Shown here piece after piece: positions 1 through 6,874 of a DNA stretch of 33,528 nt. The notes under the pieces were generated by a model, which was not told the DNA's origin, made no database searches, and worked only from the letters and a program-made list of their open reading frames with translations. Origin of the DNA: Draconibacterium orientale (GTDB taxonomy: Bacteria > Bacteroidota > Bacteroidia > Bacteroidales > JAADGE01); NCBI GenBank assembly GCA_020721645.1, contig DYMH01000025.1, forward strand, positions 1-33,528, in the 5' to 3' direction. Position numbers and translations under genes: made by a program. Position 1 is the stretch's first letter, and each line of letters opens with the position of its first letter.

Positions 1-6
1 AAACAA

Positions 7-40
7 AAAAACGGCAAAACCCCCAAGTTTTGCCGTTTTT
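7..40 (-). terminator. Intrinsic terminator after the small lipoprotein gene
   Basis: A perfect stem (CGGCAAAAC against GTTTTGCCG) with a six-base loop is flanked by A and T runs on both sides, so it can act in both directions. It lies about 20 bases past the stop codon of the minus-strand lipoprotein gene at 60-269, which it most likely ends. Confidence 0.8.
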
Positions 41-59
41 CAATCTAATAATACACGGT

Positions 60-269
60 TTAACCTTTTGTTTTACCGCCTGTATTTGTTGTTGTTCCGC
101 TTCCGCCGTTTGTTTTTCCTCCGTTGGTTTTGCCACCGTTGGTGTTGTTTTGTTGGTTGTTATCAGTGTTGTTCGTGGGTGCAAGTAAAACCGAACATGA
201 CGAAAATGCAACCGAAAAGCCCAAAAATAGGGCAAAGAGCAGAATAAAATGTCGTTTTGTGTGTTTCAT
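60..269 (-). CDS. Small Gly/Asn/Thr-rich lipoprotein, function unknown
   Basis: The predicted protein has 69 residues. A Lys/Arg-rich start and a hydrophobic stretch (about residues 8-22) lead to a lipobox-like FSSC with Cys25 as the likely lipidated residue, so it is probably a membrane-anchored lipoprotein. The mature part is low complexity: Asn/Gln-rich, then repeated NGGKT units, with no recognisable domain. It follows the papain-family protease gene on the same strand, 55 bases after that gene's stop, and a strong terminator follows it, so the two are probably co-transcribed. The flexible basic tail could be a surface linker, but no function can be assigned. The signal peptide and lipobox make it more likely real than a chance reading frame. 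Confidence 0.6.
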   Translation of the reverse strand: MKHTKRHFILLFALFLGFSVAFSSCSVLLAPTNNTDNNQQNNTNGGKTNGGKTNGGSGTTTNTGGKTKG

Positions 270-283
270 TTTGAATTTTTAAT

Positions 284-316
284 AAACCTTCAAGGTTTAC
301 AAAACCTTGAAGGTTT
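284..316. repeat. Double palindrome between lipoprotein and protease genes
   Basis: Two adjacent 15-base palindromes (AAACCTT-c-AAGGTTT and AAACCTT-g-AAGGTTT) are separated by ACA. Because their centre bases are complementary, the two copies can also pair with each other as a perfect 15-bp stem with a three-base loop. There is no T run on the minus strand after it, so it is not a typical terminator. It may be a small dispersed palindrome or an mRNA processing hairpin. Confidence 0.7.
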
Positions 317-324
317 GATTATTT

Positions 325-1998
325 TTAGTATTTTGATTTTTGTCCTTTATTGCCGCCGTTTTTCAAAAACTGTTGAACTTTTCGGTTGATATTTCCGTTG
401 TTTTTTTCAATTTCGATAAATTTTTGAATTTCTTTGGGTGTGTAAGCATTCAAATGATTTGAAGTGCGAGCAGTTGCGGCAGGTGATTTGTCGAAAGTTT
501 TGGGTACCATCACCGATTTGTTGAGTGATTTTTTTGCAGCACCTTGTCTAATACCATTGTTGAAATAGAACGGGTCGCCGTTTGCATCGGTCATAAAAAA
601 GTAGTTGTTATCTTCATCTTCCTCCGTAATTACATTGTATCCGTCAGCAATAATAACCAAGTAGTAATTTCCTGTAATTTGAGGCATTGTAAACCACCAA
701 TTGAAACGAGAATCCGCATCGCCGTCGTATAACGCCATTGCAACACTTTGTCCGGAAGGAACGTTGATGTAATTCCACCAATTGCCGATTCCGGGACCCG
801 AGGTCATCGCATCGTTATTTGGGTAGCTGTCATTTGGGTCGGGTGTTCCTGTTGTGCCGTAATCATCTGTGTAATAATCATATAAAAGAATGCCGTAATT
901 GTTGGCATCGTAAGCATCGTAATAAACATAAAGGATATTCCAGTCCGAAGAGGCTTGTATGGTTGAAGTTCCGGAATTGAAAACATTGTAAATTGCCATA
1001 CGTTTTAACGGATCAGATTCATAGCCCGGGCGTGTATCTTGTACATCGTCTAATTCCCAAGCCAATAGGTCGTTACCTGTTGTAACATCATCAACAATAT
1101 TATCGTCTCCGGAAGGATTCGATCGAATATTATCTGCAACAAAAGCACAGAAACAGAAATCATCTTTTATGAAATAATCTTGGTCCACCCAAATGTATCC
1201 GTTGTCGCCCCAAGTTGTTCCCCAAGAGTTTTGCACGCGGAATGCGTTTTTGCTGTCATCATATCCCATAAGAATCATTGCGTGGTATGCGTGCTGTCCG
1301 GTGTAGCCATACGATTGATAGTTTAGAACACCGCTTCCGCTTGCGTCCATAAATTCATCACCAAGTTTTGCACCAAAAGATATGGCACGTCCTTGTGCCA
1401 AATATTCTTTCAAAGTGGTTTTATCTTTGCCAATTTCGCGGAACGATTGTATTTTATATCCTGCAGCATTTGCGTCCCAAGAAGAGCTGGTGGAGGAGGA
1501 GCAATCGCCCAAATCGGTATAAGGAACAGTGCTTTCGGTAGCAATACCGAACTGTTGCATTACGTTGAAAGCCGATTCGAATCCGGTTCCGTTGCAATCG
1601 GCACCTTTATCGGCGGCAGGCACTTTCCAGAACAAATATTTGGGGCTGAAATCCACAGTGTTGCCATCGGTACGTTCCAAAAATCCTTTGTGTGCATAAC
1701 CTGTTGCCCAAGCAACACACGTTCCGTATTGCCCTTGGTTGCCGATTGGCGGCATTAAATTTTTGCCGTTGAAATTTGTTAAATTTACCGAAGGCGGCAA
1801 GTTTCCGGAACCGGCAAACGTGATGTCATCTTGAATTGTGGATAAGTTATCGCCGTTGTCCCCGCCGACACCAAACCAGCCTAAATTTTCAAGTACAGCC
1901 TTATTATCAGGGTCTTCCAAATCGCACGAAGGCATTATTGCAATTAAAGAAAAACCTAACAGGAATGCAAGGCTTATTAAAATTTTGTTTTTTCTCAT
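325..1998 (-). CDS. Papain-family (C1) cysteine protease lipoprotein with CARDB-like domain
   Basis: A 557-residue predicted exported lipoprotein. The signal peptide ends in the lipobox MPSC with Cys25 as the lipidation site. Residues about 80-290 are a C1 peptidase domain: Gln88 and Cys94 in NQGQYGTCVAWA (oxyanion Gln and nucleophile), His239 in YHAMILMGYD, and Asn257 in VQNSWGTTWGDNGYIWV. All catalytic residues are present, so it is likely active. Residues about 310-480 resemble a CARDB-type beta-sandwich (NVFNSGTSTI near its start, then a GNYYLVIIADG segment and an acidic DEDNNYF motif), often an adhesion or substrate-binding module. The last 75 residues are basic and poorly conserved in appearance. 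The pentapeptide-like lipoprotein gene ends 42 bases upstream, so both could share a transcript. The substrate is unknown; a role in outer-surface protein degradation is inferred. Confidence 0.9.
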   Translation of the reverse strand: MRKNKILISLAFLLGFSLIAIMPSCDLEDPDNKAVLENLGWFGVGGDNGDNLSTIQDDITFAGSGNLPPSVNLTNFNGKNLMPPIGNQGQYGTCVAWATGYAHKGFLERTDGNTVDFSPKYLFWKVPAADKGADCNGTGFESAFNVMQQFGIATESTVPYTDLGDCSSSTSSSWDANAAGYKIQSFREIGKDKTTLKEYLAQGRAISFGAKLGDEFMDASGSGVLNYQSYGYTGQHAYHAMILMGYDDSKNAFRVQNSWGTTWGDNGYIWVDQDYFIKDDFCFCAFVADNIRSNPSGDDNIVDDVTTGNDLLAWELDDVQDTRPGYESDPLKRMAIYNVFNSGTSTIQASSDWNILYVYYDAYDANNYGILLYDYYTDDYGTTGTPDPNDSYPNNDAMTSGPGIGNWWNYINVPSGQSVAMALYDGDADSRFNWWFTMPQITGNYYLVIIADGYNVITEEDEDNNYFFMTDANGDPFYFNNGIRQGAAKKSLNKSVMVPKTFDKSPAATARTSNHLNAYTPKEIQKFIEIEKNNGNINRKVQQFLKNGGNKGQKSKY

Positions 1999-2040
1999 GG
2001 TTAAAAAGGATTTAAGTTTAAATTAAAAAGTTAAATTTCG

Positions 2041-3075
2041 TTATTTTTTTTCTTTTATCAAACCATTTATGACGATTTGTTCTTTTTTAACGGTCAGTGC
2101 ATCTTTTGTGTTGATATGTGAACCTTCGGTGAGAGTTACTTGGCTGAAATTCGGTGCTGTTTCGTGAAAGATACTTTTCTCGAAAGATACGATGCCGTCG
2201 AGTTCGGAACCGGTGTAACTGACTGATGCAAAAAAAGAACAATTATCGAAATTCAAGTTGGTGTTAATTTTACACGATTGTAACTCAAATCTGTCTGAAA
2301 ATCGCGAATTGCTAAAATTTGCGGGTTTATAAAATTCGGAGGAGTTGAAAAAGAATCCGTTCAAAGTTTTAATGTTTGTAAAATCGCCTTCGTTGTGAAA
2401 TTTACATACACCGAATTGTGCTGTTTTTGCAAAAAAGGAGCCGGAAAAAACGGCATGTTTTGCAAAATCTGTTCTGAAAAAAATGGCTTCTCCTTCGAAA
2501 GTTGTCGAATTGAAAAAGACATTGTCGAAAAATCTGTTTTCGGAGAAATAATTTTTCTTGAACATAAAACGCGAACCGTTGAAAATCAGTGTTTTTTCGA
2601 GGTCGGAACTGCGAATATTCACCAATTGTTTAAATTCGCACTCGGTAAAAATCAAACTGTCCTGAACAGTGCATTTGAGTAAAGTGAGATTTTTGTTAAA
2701 AGTGCAAAAATCTGTTTGGTTTTTTGTCGATTTTGAACCAATAATTTTTCCTTTAACTGTACAATTTACAAGCGTTACCGACGAATTTATAAAATGCCGG
2801 AAAGTTTCCGGAACTTCCTGTGCGATGTCTTTTGACAGAGTAAAATCAATATCACCCAAAATTGTAGTATTTTGAAGTGAAACCGAACGCCCTTCGGCAA
2901 TTGCACGGTTGATTTCTTCGGCTTTGATGATTTTATCGCGGGAGTCGGTGTTTTTGACTTCGGTTTTTATCGTTTTATCCAACGATTCTGTCGATTTTTG
3001 CTTGTTTTCTGTTGTTTTATTGCAACTCGACATGGCGATAATGCTTGTTATGAGAAGTAAATAAATCAGTTTCAT
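2041..3075 (-). CDS. Lipoprotein with pentapeptide-like beta-helix
   Basis: A 344-residue predicted lipoprotein with a short signal peptide and a clear lipobox (MSSC, Cys18). After a Lys/Thr-rich linker, residues about 60-330 repeat a pattern in which an aromatic residue (usually Phe) recurs about every five residues and small or polar residues fill between, as in STTFEGEAIFFRTDF and ANFSNSRFSDRFELQSC. This is the hallmark of pentapeptide-repeat or related right-handed beta-helix folds. Most such proteins in this phylum have no known function; some family members bind protein partners or mimic DNA, but an exported lipoprotein is unlikely to act on DNA. It is the first gene of a three-gene minus-strand run with the C1 protease and the small lipoprotein. 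Confidence 0.7.
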   Translation of the reverse strand: MKLIYLLLITSIIAMSSCNKTTENKQKSTESLDKTIKTEVKNTDSRDKIIKAEEINRAIAEGRSVSLQNTTILGDIDFTLSKDIAQEVPETFRHFINSSVTLVNCTVKGKIIGSKSTKNQTDFCTFNKNLTLLKCTVQDSLIFTECEFKQLVNIRSSDLEKTLIFNGSRFMFKKNYFSENRFFDNVFFNSTTFEGEAIFFRTDFAKHAVFSGSFFAKTAQFGVCKFHNEGDFTNIKTLNGFFFNSSEFYKPANFSNSRFSDRFELQSCKINTNLNFDNCSFFASVSYTGSELDGIVSFEKSIFHETAPNFSQVTLTEGSHINTKDALTVKKEQIVINGLIKEKK

Positions 3076-3231
3076 ATTTTGATAATTAAGTGTAAAAGTT
3101 GAAAAAGTTTTGTTTGAGAATGAAAATGTTATATAAAATTATGACATTTCAGGTGAACCCGCTAAGGGACTGCTAAGAAATAACATGGTTATTTTTAAAA
3201 ACCGATTTGTTTTGTTTTGAATGTATTTATT

Positions 3232-3284
3232 CGAGGCAAAGCCTCTTTAAATATATTCGACTAAGGCAGAGCCTTAGCCGAACG
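3232..3284. repeat. Two hairpins of the GGC-NNN-GCC family
   Basis: Hairpin one is GAGGC-aaa-GCCTC (3233-3245); hairpin two is CTAAGGC-aga-GCCTTAG (3261-3277), followed by CCGAAC. The second matches the reverse complement of the hairpin at 5767-5783 including the adjoining CCGAAC, but with one stem base pair flipped (A-T to T-A). The pair sits between the pentapeptide lipoprotein and HD genes, in a 238-base gap otherwise lacking signals I can name. Confidence 0.75.
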
Positions 3285-3313
3285 ATTCAGCAAAATCATT
3301 CCCAAATGAAAGG

Positions 3314-3976
3314 TTATTTCGTTGAAATCACTAAGTGTTTCAATTCTTCCGAAATGTTGATGAATGCTTGATTTTCGTATTTTTCTTTGAAAATTTCGGT
3401 TCTATAAATTGAATCGGAATCAAGAAATTGTTTTAAAACGCGAGTTCTTCCTTTTTTGAAAATCGAATCAGGATAAATATGATATTCTTTTCGGATATTT
3501 GAGGTGTTAATTAAATATGTTTCAGGATTGGAGCCCATTGTCTCCAAATCCAAATCGAGTAAAACTTTAAGTTCGGGTGATTCGTTCGGGGCACGATAAA
3601 AATGATTTTTAGTTCGTAAAATCATATCCGAAACCATTGCTGCATCGGCATATTCGATTTTTTTGAGTATCTGAGAAGCAAATTTTGCACTTTTTTCTTC
3701 GTTGTTTGTTTTCAGTGGATTATAAATGACATCATGGAACCAAACAGCAAACAAAATTTGGTCGAAATTCACACCGAAATCTCGAAAATATTCAGCCGAG
3801 TTGAGCATTTTCAAAATATGAAACTCGTTGTGATAATGCCTTGCGTGTGAGGTATAATGTGATAATATTTTATCACATGCAGTTTCAACATAATTTGTAT
3901 CTTGTGTATATTTTATTAACAGAGCAGTCCATTTTTTGCGAAGAATATCAATTGTACTTTCTGTGGGTTCTTTCAT
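3314..3976 (-). CDS. Predicted HD-domain metal-dependent phosphohydrolase
   Basis: A 220-residue cytoplasmic protein without a signal peptide. The HD-superfamily metal ligands are visible: YHNEFHILKML (first His region, near residue 50), then WFHDVIYNP (the HD pair, near residue 83), then NNEEKSAKFA and a later Asp-rich LLDLDLETMG. The pattern and length match the family of predicted HD phosphohydrolases of about 200 residues annotated as COG4339, whose substrate is not established. The gene stands alone between the hairpins at 3232-3284 and the toxin-antitoxin pair, all on the minus strand. Its first ATG at 3976 gives a normal N-terminus. Confidence 0.8.
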   Translation of the reverse strand: MKEPTESTIDILRKKWTALLIKYTQDTNYVETACDKILSHYTSHARHYHNEFHILKMLNSAEYFRDFGVNFDQILFAVWFHDVIYNPLKTNNEEKSAKFASQILKKIEYADAAMVSDMILRTKNHFYRAPNESPELKVLLDLDLETMGSNPETYLINTSNIRKEYHIYPDSIFKKGRTRVLKQFLDSDSIYRTEIFKEKYENQAFINISEELKHLVISTK

Positions 3977-4052
3977 TTTGAAGTATCGGACAAATTTTGG
4001 ATAAAGATAAAATTATTTTCGACTGAAATTTCATTAAATCAGATTTTATTTT

Positions 4053-4376
4053 TCAATCGACAAAGGTTTCTTTAATTATTGCTTTGCATGTTTTGATTTC
4101 GGATTTGGACAAATTGCCCAAAATTTTGAGTATTCTTACTTTGTCCACCGAGCGAATTTGGTCTATTGCAATCATGCCTTTTTTTCCGGCATGTTCAACA
4201 GGAACTCGTGTCGGATAGCGTTTCATGGTCGATGTCATTGGGGCTATAACAATGGTGTTCAGATGTTTATTCATTTCATCGGGCGAAACGATGACACAGG
4301 GGCGGGTTTTCTTTATTTCGCTGCCCAAAGTTGGGTCTAAATTTATGGATACGATTGCATATTGAGCTATTTCCAT
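4053..4376 (-). CDS. mazF: MazF/PemK-type toxin, predicted endoribonuclease
   Basis: A 107-residue protein with the MazF/PemK core: an N-terminal beta strand (AQYAIVSINLDPTLGSEIKK), the conserved TRPCVIVSPDEMN segment, and IAPMTST about 20 residues later, matching the positions of catalytic Arg and Thr/Ser in the family. Members cut mRNA at short sequence motifs to slow growth. Its start overlaps the end of the antitoxin gene by 10 bases, the usual translationally coupled arrangement. Target sequence and present activity cannot be read from sequence. Confidence 0.88.
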   Translation of the reverse strand: MEIAQYAIVSINLDPTLGSEIKKTRPCVIVSPDEMNKHLNTIVIAPMTSTMKRYPTRVPVEHAGKKGMIAIDQIRSVDKVRILKILGNLSKSEIKTCKAIIKETFVD

Positions 4377-4612
4377 TCGTCGAAAATTTCATCGTCAAAT
4401 ACATCATTCATTAACAAGGCATCGTCATTGTCCAGACGCATTTTTTCAAAGGCTGTTTCCCAGTTTTTTCGTGGTTTTTCTATCGGTTTTAGAATAATTC
4501 GTCCTTTCTCGAGAATTATTTCAACTTTTTCGTTGATATTGTATTTCTCAAGAATCGACTTGCTGAGTCTGAGTCCTTTAGAATTTCCGATTTTGATAAT
4601 AGAAAGTTCCAT
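4367..4612 (-). CDS. mazE: MazE-like antitoxin (AbrB/SpoVT fold)
   Basis: An 81-residue protein. The N-terminal half (IIKIGNSKGLRLSKSILEKY, then a VEIILEKGRIILKP strand pair) is the swapped-hairpin AbrB/MazE DNA-binding fold. The acidic tail (residues about 60-81, rich in Asp and Glu) is the usual toxin-wrapping segment. It precedes and overlaps the toxin gene by 10 bases. A consensus Bacteroidota promoter lies just upstream at 4635-4665, and as in other such systems the antitoxin, alone or with toxin, probably represses it. Confidence 0.88.
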   Translation of the reverse strand: MELSIIKIGNSKGLRLSKSILEKYNINEKVEIILEKGRIILKPIEKPRKNWETAFEKMRLDNDDALLMNDVFDDEIFDEWK

Positions 4613-4634
4613 AGTTTTTGTTCTTGTGTATCTA

Positions 4635-4665
4635 CAAAGTTATTACAAAAATTTCGATTTTCAAA
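4635..4665 (-). promoter_or_regulatory. Promoter of the mazE-mazF operon
   Basis: Read on the minus strand, TTTG (4665-4662), a 19-base spacer and TAACTTTG (4642-4635) match the Bacteroidota consensus TTTG-N19-TAnnTTTG exactly. Transcription would start near 4630, leaving a leader of about 18 bases before the ATG at 4612. Confidence 0.75.
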
Positions 4666-4691
4666 AAAAAATCATTAAAATAGAGTTGATA

Positions 4692-5510
4692 TTAAATTGT
4701 CGGATTTTCGATAATTTCGTCACTATTTTCAGTATTTTTTCCCAAAATATCTATCAAAAAATTGTTTAGAAATTCGAGTGTAATGTTTGTAAAATGTTTG
4801 CTTTCGCAGAAAACGGAAATTCTACCGGTTTCTTCCGAAACGACAATGATAACGGCATCAGTTTGTTCGGACATTCCAATGGCAGCACGGTGTCTGAGCC
4901 CAAAATCCTGAGGTAAATCGTTGCGACCCGAAACAGGTAAAATGCACGATGCGGCGCGAATTTTATTACGGGTTATAATTGCAGCTCCATCGTGCATTGA
5001 GCTGTTTTTGAAGAAGATACTCGATAAAAGCATTTCCGAGATTTCGGCATTGAGTGTGATTCCTGTTTCAATGTAGGTATTGAGTTCCGATTTGTTTCCG
5101 ATAACAATTAATGCGCCTGTTTTACTGAAAGAAAATTCTTCAACAGCATTAAGTATTGGTTCTGTAATGAATTGACTTTCTTGTTTTATCAGGAAAGCCA
5201 TAAAATTTTCGATGGTGAAATCAATTTTTGGAAAATATTTACTGCTGATAAGAAGGAAAAAACGGCGAATTTCTTGTTGAAATACTATCAATACAGCAAT
5301 AACACCAACGCCCATAACTTGTCCCAATATACTACTTAAAAGCCTCATATTCAAGGCTTTTACAAGAAGCCAAATAAGATAAAACATGGCAATGCCGATG
5401 AATATTTTTATGGCAACTGTTCCTTTAATAAGACTGTATATTTGATAGAAAAGGAAGGCAACAAGCAGAATATCAATAAAATCAATTAATCCGATATTTA
5501 AAAAAGTCAT
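4692..5510 (-). CDS. cdaA: Diadenylate cyclase (c-di-AMP synthase), CdaA type
   Basis: A 272-residue membrane protein that converts two ATP to cyclic di-AMP. Three hydrophobic helices (about residues 8-28, 32-52 and 58-78) precede the DAC domain (about 95-255). The catalytic DGA motif is Asp174-Gly175-Ala176 in SSMHDGAAII, and the RHR motif is Arg206-His207-Arg208 in LRHRAAIG; both are intact. Length and layout match CdaA. In many Bacteroidota this gene directly follows folP; here 495 bases of repeats separate them, and a 7-bp tandem array begins only 11 bases upstream of the start codon, where the promoter would be expected. Confidence 0.95.
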   Translation of the reverse strand: MTFLNIGLIDFIDILLVAFLFYQIYSLIKGTVAIKIFIGIAMFYLIWLLVKALNMRLLSSILGQVMGVGVIAVLIVFQQEIRRFFLLISSKYFPKIDFTIENFMAFLIKQESQFITEPILNAVEEFSFSKTGALIVIGNKSELNTYIETGITLNAEISEMLLSSIFFKNSSMHDGAAIITRNKIRAASCILPVSGRNDLPQDFGLRHRAAIGMSEQTDAVIIVVSEETGRISVFCESKHFTNITLEFLNNFLIDILGKNTENSDEIIENPTI

Positions 5511-5521
5511 TTAATTAATTG

Positions 5522-5731
5522 GGAATTAGGAATTAGGAATTAGGAATTAGGAATTAGGAATTAGGAATTAGGAATTGGGAATTAGGAATTAGGAATTAGG
5601 AATTAGGAATTAGGAATTAGGAATTGGGAAATAGGAATTAGGAATTAGGAATTAGGAATTAGGAATTAGGAATTAGGAATTGGGAGTTGGGAATTGGGAA
5701 TTAGGAATTGGGAATTAGGAATTGGGAATCA
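5522..5731. repeat. Tandem array of the heptamer GGAATTA (about 30 units)
   Basis: About 30 head-to-tail units of GGAATTA, all in phase. Most are identical; units 8, 15, 23, 25, 27 and 29 are GGAATTG, and a few others carry one or two changes (GGAAATA, GGAGTTG, GGAATCA). The array starts 11 bases upstream of cdaA. The unit is not a multiple of three and no gene runs through it. There are no spacers, so it is not a CRISPR. Long perfect short-unit arrays change copy number by slippage. Confidence 0.97.
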
Positions 5732-5896
5732 ATATTGTTTAGTTAAGAAATGTATTTGCTGTTCGGCTTAGGCTCTGCCTAAGTCGAACTTATCATGACA
5801 GGCTCTGCCTGTCTGTCAAAGCAAGGCAGAGCCTTGCAAAATAAGCCCGACTGAGACAGAGCCTCAGCCGAACACATGCTTAACTAAACGATATTG
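5730..5896. repeat. Nested palindromic element with four hairpins
   Basis: Outer arms CAATATTGTTTAGTTAAG (5730-5747) and CTTAACTAAACGATATTG (5879-5896) are inverted repeats with one mismatch. Inside lies a second inverted pair, TGTTCGGCT (5760-5768) and AGCCGAACA (5866-5874). Four hairpins follow: CTTAGGC-tct-GCCTAAG (5767-5783), GACAGGC-tct-GCCTGTC (5797-5813), GCAAGGC-aga-GCCTTGC (5821-5837) and CTGAGAC-aga-GCCTCAG (5851-5867, one mismatch). The element sits between the heptamer array and a further GAATTAGGAATT, as if inserted into the array. No coding capacity. Confidence 0.85.
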
Positions 5897-6023
5897 AATT
5901 AGGAATTGTAAATGATTTGCAATATCTCAGAAGGCTTATTTACAAACTTTCACATTTTCACATTTTCAAATTTCTACATTTTTACATTTTTACATTTTCA
6001 CATTATCAAATTTTCACATTTTC
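5896..6023. repeat. Composite repeat: heptamer remnant, spacer and octamer array (copy 1)
   Basis: Positions 5896-5960 match 23797-23860 with a single inserted base: two heptamer-like units, a unique-looking spacer, then an array. The array is ten in-phase 8-base units (5944-6023), consensus ACATTTTC. It runs past the folP stop codon (6006-6008), so the last codons of folP lie inside it. With the tandem heptamers and the palindrome, this accounts for nearly all of the 495-base gap between cdaA and folP. Confidence 0.85.
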
Positions 6024-6860
6024 AAATTGCATCATTTTTGTATAAATTTTCACAAGTTCTAAGGTTTCTTTAACATCGTGAACACGAAGAATATCTGCAC
6101 CTTTCAAAAGTGCTATCATATTCGTTGCGCTTGTACCATTGAGAGCATCGGCAGGTGTCGAATCGAGTAATTTATAAATCATCGATTTTCGTGATAAGCC
6201 CACTAAAATAGGGCAGGAGGTGATTCTGAATTTGTTGAGATTTTGTAATATTTCGTAATTATGGTCGATTGTTTTTCCGAAACCGAATCCCGGGTCAATT
6301 ATAATATCATTGATTCCGACAGAATGAGCTTTTTGAATTTTTTTTGCAAAATATAACTGTATTTCTTTAACAACACCTTGATAATAAGGTTGATTTTGCA
6401 TGTTTTGGGGATTTCCCGAAATGTGCATCATCACATAAGGAACATTAAGTTGTGCGATGGTTTTAAACATCAAATCATCGCCGTTGCCTGCGGTAATATC
6501 GTTGATGATTGCTGCGCCGTATTCCAAAATTGCAATTTCAGCAACTTTTGCACGAAATGTATCAACGGAAATGAGAGCTTGTGGAAAATATTTGTTAATA
6601 ATTTTAAGAGCCGGCAACAATCGGGCTAACTCTTGTTTTTCGTCAATTTCGGCAGCTCCGGGGCGTGTCGAAACGGCTCCTATGTCAATAAAATCGGCTC
6701 CCTGTGCGATAATATCTTCGCATCGTTTGATGATTTGGGACTCGTTGGAATATTTTCCGCCGTCGAAAAACGAATCCGGCGTCAGATTTAATATTCCCAT
6801 GATTTGCGGTCGATTAAATTCTGTTAATATACCTTTGATGTTGAAAGTGAATTGATTCAT
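6006..6860 (-). CDS. folP: Dihydropteroate synthase
   Basis: A 284-residue cytoplasmic enzyme of folate synthesis that joins p-aminobenzoate to the pterin pyrophosphate. Family motifs appear in order: IMGILNLTPDSFFDGGKY (residues about 20-37, Asn25), STRPGA (64-69), SVDTFRAKVAE, INDITAGNGDD, IDPGFGFGKTIDHN, LVGLSRKSMI, and LRVHDVKET near the end. Length is normal and the enzyme should be active. It starts 14 bases after the TPR-CHAT gene ends, so the two are probably co-transcribed, and cdaA lies downstream. The final residues (ENVKI) are encoded by the octamer array that continues past the stop. Confidence 0.97.
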   Translation of the reverse strand: MNQFTFNIKGILTEFNRPQIMGILNLTPDSFFDGGKYSNESQIIKRCEDIIAQGADFIDIGAVSTRPGAAEIDEKQELARLLPALKIINKYFPQALISVDTFRAKVAEIAILEYGAAIINDITAGNGDDLMFKTIAQLNVPYVMMHISGNPQNMQNQPYYQGVVKEIQLYFAKKIQKAHSVGINDIIIDPGFGFGKTIDHNYEILQNLNKFRITSCPILVGLSRKSMIYKLLDSTPADALNGTSATNMIALLKGADILRVHDVKETLELVKIYTKMMQFENVKI

Positions 6861-6874
6861 TCAGCCTATACATT

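Noticed and set aside
4362-4769. 135-codon plus-strand frame opposite mazE and the cdaA end
   Set aside because: It is antisense to two well-supported genes and covers the mazEF promoter; composition is Phe/Ser/Ile-rich as expected from an AT-rich shadow frame.
5522-5731. Possible CRISPR array or telomere-like repeat
   Set aside because: Units are 7 bases with no spacers, and the site is internal between folP and cdaA, so it is a simple tandem repeat.
6457-6855. 132-codon plus-strand frame opposite folP
   Set aside because: Shadow of the folP coding pattern, which has complete family motifs on the minus strand.
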